Below the pieces are notes generated by a model. It saw only the letters and a list, made by a program, of their open reading frames with translations, had not been told where the DNA came from and did no database searches. A stretch of DNA of 64,000 bases from Antedon mediterranea (lineage: Eukaryota; Echinodermata; Crinoidea; Comatulida; Antedonidae): NCBI RefSeq assembly GCF_964355755.1, contig NC_092676.1, forward strand, positions 9,530,288 through 9,594,287. Reading direction: 5' to 3'. Shown here piece by piece: positions 33,471-44,189 of this stretch (position 1 is the first letter of the stretch; each line of letters starts with the position of its first letter). The translations under genes and the position numbers were made by a program.

Positions 33471-34283
33471 TTGATTCATACCTGTTTATTGAATATGTAA
33501 ATATTGTATATTAGGCCTATAATACGGATGTTGTTTTGTAAAAACTCAGACTCTAGAAGAATTATAATAAATTATTTATATTGCCTTAAAAAAAATTCAA
33601 AATTATGTTTATGCGATTTATCTAAATAATTAAAATGCGTTAAAACATCTTAGAATAGATAGGCCTTACGGCGAAGCTGAAATGATGCCTGGAAAAGCAA
33701 TCCCGTTCCTCATCAAGCATAATACTTTTTTACCACATATACTGTTCTAAATAAATACTAATAGTACAAAAAGTAAAAGTTCCACAAAAAAATACCTGGC
33801 GTTTGGTAGAAAATTACCGTTAAAGTTGGTAAATATGCCAACGATTTCTTACGAAATAGCGAGGCTGAAACAACTGGTGGCGCACTATAACTAGACTGTA
33901 CTATTATTATCACGGTTTATAAGAAATATATAGGCAAGTTATTTATTATCAAAATAGATTTATTCTTTATTTTTTTAAATAAATTTGGTGAATACAAATT
34001 TATATTAACTCTAAAATTGAAATTTAGAGTTAATAATTATCCCCCGATATTAAAACATTTATAATTACAAATGGCTTCAACTGCTCGTATAATGGTTTCT
34101 CCCGACAGGTAGGCTATTAATAGCAGTAGAAATACAGCAGCAATAATGCTAAGTTTATACCGTAGGATGTACATAGTGACTGATATGATTTAACTGTGAA
34201 ACATATAGAACACATATTCCTAGTAATAAACACCAATGCAATAGTAAATATAAATTAATAAATAAAATACAAACATCAAATAT

Positions 34284-34625
34284 TTGTTTTGTTTCAATGT
34301 AATTGTATTTATTCTCATGGTTAATATTTTTCTTCATATTCTCATGGTTACACAATTTCTTTTAATGGTTACACAATTTCTTTATATTCTCATAGTTACT
34401 ATTTTTCTTTATATTCTCATGGTTACATTATTTATTTATATTCTCATGGTTACAGTTTTTATTATTATATTCTCATGGTTACATTATTTATTTATATTCT
34501 CATGGTTACAGTTTTTATTATTATATTCTCATGGTTACATTATTTATTTATATTCTCATGGTTACAGTTTTTATTATTATATTCTCATGGTTATATTATT
34601 TATTTATATTGTCATGGTTTCCATT
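34284..34625. repeat. Minisatellite of TATATTCTCATGGTTAC units
   Basis: The core TATTCTCATGGTTAC recurs about ten times. Two alternating spacers form a higher-order unit of about 56 bp. Long ORFs across it (143 and 70 codons) are by-products of the repeat. Confidence 0.92.
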
Positions 34626-34953
34626 TTGTTTTCATTTTTTTTAAATCTTTTTTTTTATTCACATGCTCACAGTTTCTGTTTGCATAACCATGGTAGTGTT
34701 TCACATTGGTTATAGTGTAGGCCTATTACATTACAGTTACTTTTTATGATGATTTTGTTGCATTCAAAACCGTATAAACTACAGTATATTTCATATTCAT
34801 CTTCCTCATATAGTCTAATTCCTCATAGTCCAATTCATCATAGTCTAATTCATCATCTTCAATGCCATAGTCTGGTGTGTCTTCTTTTTGTTCTTCTTCT
34901 TCTTCTCTTGTCCTGTTTTCACACTCATCTCATTCACACTCGAACAGTTAATC

Positions 34954-37090
34954 CTAGAGCAGGTGACTTTGGAGTCTGCCTTCTTCCTTTCCAAGGTACA
35001 GGATTTCCTGGCATATCGATAAAATTTTCGTTCGAGTTTCTTCAGTAACATCTGAAAATGAAGTTTGTATAGTATCTTCTGCAGCACCAACACACTTTGC
35101 GATTAGATTAAACAACTCATATGGCACAATTTCAGATATGTCAACATCATTAATGTCTGCTGCTCTTGGAGGCCATTCACTCTGCATACCTTTGTTTGAT
35201 TTGATGGCATTATTTACTATCGTACCTGCAAGTATATTTTATAGCATTCGATGAATGAAACATAGTAATAATAAATTTATATAAAGCATATACTGTATTG
35301 TGTACAGCATTTATGATCGACACCACTTACTATCATAACAGTTTTGTTTTTTGAGTGCATACAGCTTTCACCTCTTTGATCCACAGCATTTCCTTAATTA
35401 TGCAATAACATTTATTGTTGTTATTTAAAAATAAACCAATATATACAAGTTATTGTATTTTAACCGTACCTGCAAAGTATAGAGTCCTTAGTTTGTCTCT
35501 ATTGTCACCATCAGTGGAGATTTCGTGTGTTGTAGAAGTAGTTGGAATATCTATGTCATACTCTGATGATTCATCTGTCTCCGTTGTACTTTTTCCTGAT
35601 GACAAAAATGGATCAGCCACAAATCCAGGGGATACATTGCTAAAGTACACCAGAACTGATTCATTTCTAATTAAGAAAAAATAAACAAAATATTTAGTTT
35701 GACCAATCCACAAAAACATTTTTTTTTAAATTATCCCTGGTGAAATAATCATTTAATATAAACACACTAAGCAACTAACCTTCTTGTGGGTGAATGAAAA
35801 ATTAGGTTAGGATAATCCATCCTGAGCTTCTTCTTCAACACGTCTGATTTATAAATAACAGATTAATTGATTATAATTAATTGTAACACAGATACAATGA
35901 AGAAATTATTACAGCAACTGGATCTCAGAAATATTACAATTATTTCATCGTTTTTAAGAAGGGATCGACAGCCTACCTTATAGTTGACAAGTAAACATTT
36001 TCTGTTTTTTTCAATTGATTTCATGAAAAGCTTTTGGAGTTTTGCGAGTCTTGGTATCTCCTGTCCATACTGTAACCGTTTATCAATTACATCTCTGCAA
36101 AATACCTTATAGCTTTGCTTATATGTTAAAAAAACACTTTCCAATTCCCTGTAAAAAATAATAAATATTATTAAAATATATTTTAATATTTTATAGATTT
36201 TGGTGTTTAAAAATTCAACATTTACAGGGAATAATTTCGCCAGTGTAGCATAGCAAAAAGCTATACAAAACAACCTTTTTGCTACACATTTCTACAATTG
36301 TGTAGCAAAAAATACAATACAAAACTATGTTTCTGGACTAAAAAATCAGTTTGATTAGCAATTTTGCTAAACAAAATTTTCAAATGAAATTTTTCCCTGA
36401 TTTAGACTGAAGCAAATAAAAAAAAAAAATTAAAAATGTAAATTCAAAAAACCAACAAGAGTTTTAGAAAGTTACGTTTTACTCACTTTCCAGAATATAG
36501 AGCCTATATTGGTATTTAACTAAAATTAATTGTGTAGCCTACTGAATAATATATACTGTATAATATAATATGGCCTAGGGCCTAGGCCTACGTAGTAGTA
36601 CTGGTACTACAGTAGTAGAAAGCCCAATCAACAACCAAGCACAGAAACTCTAAGGGCACAATATAGATCTAGGCCTATCTATATTATAGATATATAGATC
36701 AGTAGCACCCTATATACTGTATCATTTAACTATATTATTAACTCTTAGAGTATTCTGATAATAATCGAAACCAAATATTACCTTTTTTAGTCGAGATGTA
36801 TCAGTATATCGCCTGTAACAGGTAGCATGAAAACCTAAGCCTGGATGCTCGCGTACGACATCGTCAAACGATTTACCTTCATCAGACATACCAAGAAGCT
36901 CCGTCAAATGTATGGCGATTTCCTTGCCGTATCCATCTAATTTTATCCAACTCTTTGAACAGAGCAACACTTTATACCATCGAATCTCAGTAATTGGACT
37001 GATAATTTCATTTGAATGCTTGTAAATTTGGAAAAAACATTTCAACTTTACTTTGTCTGAGCGAGAAGATCCTTCCTCGTCGGACGCCAT
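34954..37090 (-). CDS. Five-exon gene of a transposon-associated family with unknown function
   Basis: Minus strand. Exons 37090-36782 (ATG, 103 codons), 36148-35977, 35843-35780, 35666-35470 and 35225-34954 (stop TAG). Exons 3-5 join in one frame with phase 2 then phase 1 junctions. Exon 1 ends in phase 0, which does not match exon 2, and exon 2 does not match exon 3, so an exon or an alternative splice site is missing there. Exon 1 is MASDEEGSSRSDK ... IRWYKVLLCSKSWIKLDG ... LGFHATCYRRYTDTSRLKK; Cys and the FHxTCYRR box recur in this family. Exon 2 has SYKVFCRDVIDKRLQYG. Exon 3 has LKKKLRMDYPNLIFHSP. Exon 5 has EWPPRAADINDVDISEIVPY. From general knowledge this architecture occurs in large uncharacterised proteins, often repetitive, in cnidarians, molluscs and deuterostomes. 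Here it stops after SICQEILYLGKEEGRLQ, earlier than usual, so it may be truncated. A CpG-containing segment lies just upstream (37100-37140). Confidence 0.6.
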
Positions 37091-37699
37091 TTCGTGTTTA
37101 CATCGTGTGATTTTGACGTCTGCTGCCTAAACGTCGCGTATGATTGGTTTAACTGATGTCATGTGATACAAAATGGCAACAGCGAAAATATATTCTTTTA
37201 TACTTTTAAAATCAAGATTTCTTTAAAATGTCAGGAAAATTTTCGTGGAACTTTTTAATACGTGATTAATTTATTTTTATGTATATGAATCTAGAGAGTT
37301 CACTTATTATGCTTAATGAGGAACAAGAAAAAATGTTTTTATCTTCACCGTAAGGCCTAAGAGATGAGTATTAAAAATGAATTACATCGTCGATGTTATT
37401 GACACGATAAAGATTATTGAGCTTAGTTTTCTAGAAACGTTGATTTTTTCCTACTAGTAAATTGATTAAAAACATGTTCATCAAAGAAATCATCATAGAG
37501 TTGGTTGTATTACATTGTTTTAGCTGTTTCAGTTTTTTCGAACCGTCGAACTGTGTTAATAGGGGTAAGTTGTTTCACCTCCACACCACTAAAAGAGTTG
37601 TTACTGTTCTTGTTCATAATCAGTGTACCATGTCCCGCATACCTGGCTCAGCCTATATATTGTGCCAGTTCTGCGGTACATTTCATTTCGAAACCTGAG

Positions 37700-37744
37700 C
37701 TGCACTGACGAGATCTAATAAGATCGAAACAGTACTGTCTGCAG
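37700..37744 (+). ncRNA. Hammerhead ribozyme motif, apparently complete
   Basis: In order: helix I strand CTGCA (37700-37704); core CTGACGA (37705-37711); helix II GATC-TAATAA-GATC (37712-37725); core GAAA (37726-37729); helix III CAG-TA-CTG (37730-37737); the GTC cleavage triplet ending at 37739; and helix I return strand TGCAG (37740-37744). All three helices pair perfectly and every core position fits the CUGANGA...GAAA...UH consensus. Hammerheads are established components of Penelope-like element terminal repeats. It sits directly 5' of the Penelope-like remnant. Confidence 0.85.
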
Positions 37745-37747
37745 AAT

Positions 37748-37749
<2 letters not shown>

Positions 37750-37839
<90 letters not shown>
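37750..37839. repeat. (TA)n microsatellite
   Basis: A pure TA run of about 90 bp between the ribozyme and the Penelope-like coding remnant. Confidence 0.97.
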
Positions 37840-37843
<4 letters not shown>

Positions 37844-39284
37844 CGCATCTGTTCTTTAGATTTAGATTTTCAACATCGTACCGAAGAACTAACCGGACAT
37901 CTCTGGAATAGAAATTACAAGAAGGAATACATCGAAACTGCTATAAAAAAAGCAAAAAATATTCCTCGATGTCAAACACTGACGTACAAACCACGTCAGC
38001 CAAAAAATTCGACCAGAGTGCCATTGGTCACAACCTATCACCCTAGGTTGCCTCAATTACGGACTATTATTGAGAAACATATGCCCATTCTACAGTCCAC
38101 AGAACGTCTCAGGACTGTTTTTCCGGAACCACCCATTATTGAATTTCGTAGACCTCCCAACCTTCGTGATATAATATACTAATATTATTAGTCAGATCCA
38201 AATTTAAGAGTGAAATTAACTCTCATGACAGCCAAAATTTTGGCAGTCACCTTTGCGCGCGGCAAATCTTGCAAAACTTGTTCGTTGGTTGATTCTTCTG
38301 AAAAATTTAAGAGTAACCAAACTGGCCGCATTTTTCGGATAAGACAATCAATTAATTGTCTAACCAAAAACGTTATTTATCTCATATACTGTAATATTTA
38401 TGGCAAATAGTACGTCGGAGAAACAAAAAACACTCTCCGTATGAGAATGACACAACACAGATCAGCTATCAAAACATTAAAGCTTGATCAACCTGTAGCC
38501 GAACATTTTAATTCAGCTGGTCACTCGATTGCAAATTTCAGAGTTATTGCAATAGACCACGATGTCAAATGGAGCGACACAACTCGCAAAGACAAGGAAA
38601 ACCACTGGGAATTACAACTTAGACCACAAAACCTTTTGGACTTAACATTAGGAACATACTCCCAGATCGGTAAAATTATTCCATTGACTACCAAAATTTA
38701 AGTTTCAATATTAACCGCCATTTAAACTGTTTTTTTAGTCTCATTCCAAAATTGTTTATATCTCTACCAAGCTACCTTCTTTGTTTTCTACTCTTATTCA
38801 GACTCCACCCTGTCGCCCTTTGTTATATTTCTTTTATTCCTGTCCACCCAGGCAGCACTTGCCAGCTTTATACTATGACCAGGGAAGAGTTGTAATTTAA
38901 CTCTTCCCTGCTATGACGTTATCCAAATTCCTTCACTTGAATTGCACTGATGAAGGGCTAGTGTTGCCCGAAAGCTCTGCTAACTTTTCTGGCTGTTTTA
39001 CTTCTCGTTTTGATTTAGCTGTTCGCTTTTATTTTGTATCTCCATTAAGATCAAGCCACTGATACCCACAGAATTGTCATTTTTTTCAGTAATTTGCCTT
39101 TGGATTTATATATATATATAAGTTTGTGTTAACTTTTTATTAGTGTGATATAAGTTGGTTTTATTATATTGAAGTACAACATCTTACGCATATAATTATA
39201 TAATTTTATTTATTAAACTCCAATTGAAATGATAACAAAAAGTACACTGAACTCAGACAACCTGCTCCATTCTGGTTTTGCGAT

Positions 39285-39895
39285 GGAAGTACATTTTTGA
39301 AGAGATACATATGTATTAATTTAGATCAAAAAGGCATTTAAATTAGCTTTAGATCGTTTGTAGTATTTTGATTAATTAATGGGAACATCTCTACAAGACG
39401 TGGAATCGTTGGAAAAAACAAAATTAGCCTAGATGACTGAGTTTCGTCAGTTGCCTGTCGAAGTTTCTGTTGCCTTTCAGCCTAGCTAGGCCTAGGCCTG
39501 TTAGTATTAAGCCTAGGCGTTTTAGCCTTGCTAGGCCTAGGATTGTTTGGTCGTTTGTTGACATAATTAACACTACATTAGGTGTGTTTATAAAATCCAT
39601 ATAAATATTATATTTAATATTATTACTATACTGTTTTAATCAATGTGAATCAAATGTAGGCCTTAGGCTTACCTTTTATTTGATTCAAATGACAGGAATC
39701 TATTTAGATGTTATATAAAACAAATAACGAATGTTTTATTTGTGTAATGGTAAAAATAATGCCATTTGGTAAAAGGTTATATATCAACTCGGCTTCGCCT
39801 CGTTGAAATATAACATTTCATCATTCACCTCATGCCATTATTTTTACCATTACACTCATAAACATTCATAATTTGTATAATATGACACATTTATC
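39285..39895 (+). mobile_element. Dispersed repeat (about 0.6 kb), copy 1
   Basis: GATGGAAGTACATTTTTGAAG, TAGATCAAAAAGGCATTTAAA, CATCTCTACAAGACGTGG and ATGACAGGAATCTATTTAG all recur inverted at 52255-52985. Near its end, AATGGTAAAAATAATGCCAT is inverted as ATGCCATTATTTTTACCATT. Non-coding. Confidence 0.82.
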
Positions 39896-40030
39896 TTTTA
39901 CATCAAAAAAAAAATGTACTCCGTAACTATCAACAGTGCTGCAATAAATACTACATTAAAACATTTTTCCCCTTCAAACGGTCCTAGTCTGTTTCAGTCC
40001 ACTGCTGGGCGGAGGCATTGTTGAACTCAC

Positions 40031-40527
40031 AATGTGAATACGCCCACACATGAGAAAACAACCACAAATGTAAAAATGCATCACCCACAAATGTGAAAAC
40101 AACCACGCATGTGAAACCGCATCACCCACAAATGTGAAAACAACCACAAATGTAAAAACGCATCACCCACGCATCATGCACCCAAAAGTATTGAATCAAC
40201 CCAATATAATGTATACAAATAGGCTTTAAACACAGACATTGAAATTAACTCGTGAAATATTAAGTTTGTATCACAATTGTTTGGGTCTAGCACTAGATTT
40301 GATATGAATTGGTTTTTTTTTTACACATTTGTGGGCGAAAATGTCTTCTTTTTTTGTAGGCGTTATCACAGTTGTGGGCGATGATCGTTTTCACATTTGT
40401 GGGCGCTGTTTTTACATTTGTGGGTGATGTGTTTTCACATTTGTGGGTGATGTGTTTTCACATTTGTGGTTGTTTTCACATTTGTGGTTGTTTTCACATT
40501 TGTGGTTTTTTCACATTTGTGGGTTCA
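40031..40527. repeat. Two opposed arrays of CCCACAAATGTGAAAAC
   Basis: Left array about 40031-40170: repeated ACCCACAAATGTGAAAACAA. Right array about 40325-40527: the reverse complement, TTTTCACATTTGTGGGTGAT, seven to eight times. The whole could fold as a large hairpin with a spacer of about 150 bp. ORFs across it are by-products. Confidence 0.9.
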
Positions 40528-40529
40528 AC

Positions 40530-42340
40530 AGGCTTCTCTCAATCTTTGCAGTCTCTTTTGAGCCAGTTGTTTCCATTATTGCCGCTAAACTCACTGATGT
40601 CATATCTCGCCATCCTATGTTTATGTCAGTTAGGCCTAAGATGTCAGTGACCATTACGTGTCAATATGTTGTCTTGTTCTCAGAGATAGTTAGCAGGATA
40701 CGTTATTTATTACGTTGTTATTTGCTGATACCCTTCAGATTGTATTGATGTTGGTTTTGCCTTAGGTTTTTCTATATTATCTTGAGGCCTGCCTACCTTC
40801 TGTGGGGCTCTTTTATGTCTTTTTTAACAAGAATAATATCATCAGAAAATCAAAGATGGATATGCGTTTTTGATCGACTGTTACACCTATCTCTTCCCAT
40901 TCCCGACGTCTTCTATGGTTGCCGTCTTATTCCGGACTAACATCTGCCCAATTATATTGTCGAAAGCCTTTCGTAATTAAAAAACCCCCAGGCAAAGATT
41001 ATTAAACCTGTACTTATTTGATTTCTCAGTTAGTCAAGTATTGGATATGTTAGAGGCTCTGAAGCCTTCTTGCTCCTTGTGTTTACTCTCTCATTTGATA
41101 ATATTTCTATTCGTGACCAAAATTAATATTTTATACGGCTGAGATAGTACAGTAGATCTCATTAATATATATGTCAAGATCTTTATTATTTCTTCTTCCG
41201 AAAGCTGGATAATGTTAGGTGAAAATATTTGTAATCGAGTAATTTAATTTTTGTAATACCTTTTTTGTTTTGCCATTTCAAATCTTTATAAATCACATGA
41301 AACACATACTGTAGGTACAACATGAAACGTTTTGTCTACATTGAATGATCATGATTGTTATTACTGCAAGTAATTCCTAGAATTAGAAAGATTTTTTAAT
41401 TTTATACAAATTAGTTATTTCGTACCTTTTATGCAGTAATGATCCAATTTAATTCAATTCCCTTTTCATGGATATAATTTCAAGGCCTCAGTGGCCGTAT
41501 ACACTAATTATCTTTATTATATTATAATTATTATTATTCACACACATTAACAATATTTCCTATCTAAATTCAATTATTAATTAACTTGGATATTTATTAA
41601 AGTGAGTAAAATACTTTATAGGCCTATTTAAGGATAAAATCTTACTTAAGTGTTATTGGTGAATACGGCCACTGTAAAATACATACGCATGCGTTGCATA
41701 ATAATTGTTTCTCTTTTCGCGAGCCAAAAAAAAAACAAAAATAAAAAAACCAAACCTCTTGAATTATTGTTAGTCATTAATAGTTTTAGGTTAACCTTAC
41801 AAAAAAATGTACAATAAAACTTAGGATATATTTCGTTCTTGTGAGTTCTATAAAAAGGGCAGATTAACATAAAATGAACTCCATCTTCGATTAAACTTAA
41901 AATACAGACTATCCCAGTTAAACCAAATAAAAATACAATTATTAAATTGTGACACAACTATTCTGTTATAGACATTCACACAAGTGTGTTTTTGGGATAA
42001 ACTGTTTGCCTTTTTGAAACATGTACAGTGCAGTATAATTATGCCAGTTAAAGCTTTTTTTACGAACATTTGCTATTTGTTATCCTAACTTAAATATTTA
42101 TCAATATGTATACCAAGATATTTATAATTGTCTACCCTGATAATTGAATGCCATCAATATTAATTGATGATTATTTCACGATACTTTTGTTTTCGGTTAT
42201 CACATTCATAAAACTGTTATCTATCTTTGCTATTGATTCATCCTCCAAACGTTTCCTTTTTGTATTATTATCTTTCCATTTGTATTAATTTACAATTTTA
42301 ATAATTCAGATTTAAAATTATATAGTTATATACACTTTCT
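40530..42340. other. Gene-free stretch upstream of the lectin gene
   Basis: No exon identified. A signal-peptide exon for the lectin is expected somewhere upstream, but I could not find one ending in a phase-1 donor. Confidence 0.4.
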
Positions 42341-42345
42341 AAAAT

Positions 42346-43297
42346 ATGTCAAATTCAGATTTACCATGTCCAGAACCATGGCTGATGTTTGAAGAAAGGT
42401 GTTTTGCGTTATTTGAAGACAGAACGACATGGTTTGAGGCAGAAAAGAAGTGTATAAATTATGGGGCAGATTTAGCGATGTTGAAAACTGAGGAACTCAG
42501 CGAAATGGCCATAAATATGACAGATGGAAAAAATATGTTCATATGGATTGGGCTCACAGACCTAGTAAGTTGAAGTTAACAATATTTTGTCACAAATATT
42601 GTTATACACAAATTTTTACTTGGTTGTATCAATTATGACGATGTGACAATTTACTCTGGCTATAATTTGTAGAAAGTTGAAGGGAGATTCGTGTGGAATG
42701 ACGGGACACCTCTTGGTTACGACGACTATTCACCTTGGGGTAATGTAGAACCGAACAACAGAGGGACAAACTTTCAGATACCCGCAGACTGCGTGCTTCT
42801 CCACGTCAACAATAACATTGGGCAATGGAAAGACAAAAACTGTGAGGAATCTCTATTCTATATGTGTAGTAGAAATGCAACGCAATGTACGTAGTTTCAT
42901 TGAAAATTGTGTAAGATCGATACTATTAAAATGGCATATTCTATATCACCTATAGACAAAATGGTCAATATTTTACTATACTTTAGTACCTTAACATTCA
43001 TTCTAGCTTTGTAATTGTCATAAAATAAATATATTATAGTATACAAATAATGTTTATAAGTGTGATTGTATAAATGATTTCTGAATACCATGCAAAAACA
43101 TAGCAAATAAATAACGAACATAATCTAAGAAAACGTCGTACATAATAAAAAAAATTGAAATATTATTTATAATCGATGAAACCAGTCAACATTTGACAGG
43201 ATACACGTTACCGGTATGTGTTATAATAAGCAGCATAATGTAAAGACCATTACGATTGTATCTTGCAGGTGTTCCCGAACCGAAATATTATTGCTAA
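42346..43297 (+). CDS. C-type lectin domain protein (CTLD)
   Basis: Exons 42346-42564, 42673-42886 and 43269-43297 (stop TAA); the first junction is phase 0 and the second phase 1. The domain is a long-form CTLD. It has an N-terminal Cys pair (LPCPEPW, then EERCFAL), CINYGADLAML, the WIGL motif, WNDGTPLGYDDYSPW, EPN (VEPNN, mannose-type), ADCVLL, QWKDKNC in place of WND, and YMC. EPN is intact, but Lys replaces Asn in the second calcium-site motif, so sugar binding is uncertain. The ATG at 42346 gives no signal peptide. An alternative is that CAG at 42356-42358 is an acceptor, giving a phase-1 domain exon behind an unseen secretion exon. Without the third exon, reading runs to TAG at 42892-42894. 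Adding exon 3 gives a short tail CVPEPKYYC. The domain is certain; the gene ends are not. Confidence 0.85.
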
Positions 43298-43299
43298 TG

Positions 43300-44135
43300 A
43301 TGCTTACGAATTAAATTATGGTATATATAACAATGCGTTGAAGATATAACACACAGTTGGCAGTTTAAAAGACAACTTTAAATACTCAGTTGCCATAGTC
43401 ACAAATAATTCTTTTAGTAGTTTGCAATTGCTTCCCATCATACCTTTTGATTTTCAATTTCTATTTATATATAAACCTGACTATCATTATCTGTTTGATC
43501 ATTTCCTACAATATTATAGCCATAGTCTCTTTGGGTTGTCTTGATTTTCATTAAGCTGATTTTTTATTTAAAAACAAATCTTTTTTCCTTTTTATTATTT
43601 CTTTAAACCTTATTTCAATATTGGCAATATATTATTGTTTATGGAAGTTGTTGTTTTTGTTCTTCTTCAGGAATTAGCAGTCCAGTGTAGGACATCCCCA
43701 TCCCTCTCCAAAGCTCTTCATGTTACTTCTCTCTTTTATCAGTTGTTTTCATATTTCCTCATATTATTTTCCATCTCATTTTGGGGTTTCCTCTTTTGCT
43801 TTTCCTCATATACCCTTGTTAAATGTAAATGAAGATGGAGTATAGGAATATCCTGTGTCTTGTAGCCTGATATGCATTGTACATTGGTATGAACGACAGA
43901 TAGAATAACTTTCTTCTCCCCTCTTCGTTTCGAGTGCTTCCACCAAACGGCGATTATCCGTCTGTCCATGACAGGTGCTGAATGAAAACACTTTACTCTT
44001 TCGAAAGATGAATTGGATTTATTAAAGTGCACACGAGCCAGATGTACACTGGACCTCCACTAGAACAATGCTCGAGGAGCCCTACTAATTTCCAGTAATC
44101 TAGCAGCTCTAGTTTTCAAATTGTTGTTACTCAGC
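43300..44135. other. Gene-free stretch
   Basis: AT-rich, with a 65-codon hydrophobic plus ORF and overlapping minus ORFs, none with domain or splice support. Confidence 0.4.
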
Positions 44136-44149
44136 CCAACATGTCCAAC

Positions 44150-44185
44150 AAAAATATTTATTTTAGGGGAGCATTACATCTTTAA
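44150..44185. mobile_element. Right-end relic of a TTAA-family element
   Basis: TTTTAGGGGAGCATTACATC followed by TTTAA matches the GGGGGACAATACATCT-TTAA terminus of the elements at 5.2-16.1 kb with three changes. Confidence 0.5.
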
Positions 44186-44189
44186 CACA

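Larger units (their letters stand above)
37700..39110 (+). mobile_element. Penelope-like retroelement remnant with GIY-YIG endonuclease
   Basis: From 37856 the frame DLDFQHRTEELTGHLWNRNY continues through RVPLVTTYHPRLPQLRTIIE to RRPPNLRD and a stop near 38180: the connector following the RT of Penelope-like elements. After a frameshift the second frame (38210-38698) has the Cys motif KSCKTC, then NVIYLIYC, an in-frame TAG at 38408-38410, YVGETKNTLRMRMTQHRS and PVAEHFNSAGHS. Together these are the GIY-YIG nuclease blocks. The RT domain itself is gone. A second hammerhead-like core lies downstream at 38947-38973. It is inactive. Confidence 0.88.

Noticed and set aside
34284-34715. Long ORFs (143 and 70 codons) with repeated FSWL/ILMV segments
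   Set aside because: They are translations of the TATTCTCATGGTTAC minisatellite and have no independent support.
40372-40748. ORFs with HICGC/HLWLF repeats
   Set aside because: They translate the TTTTCACATTTGTGGG array; no gene context.
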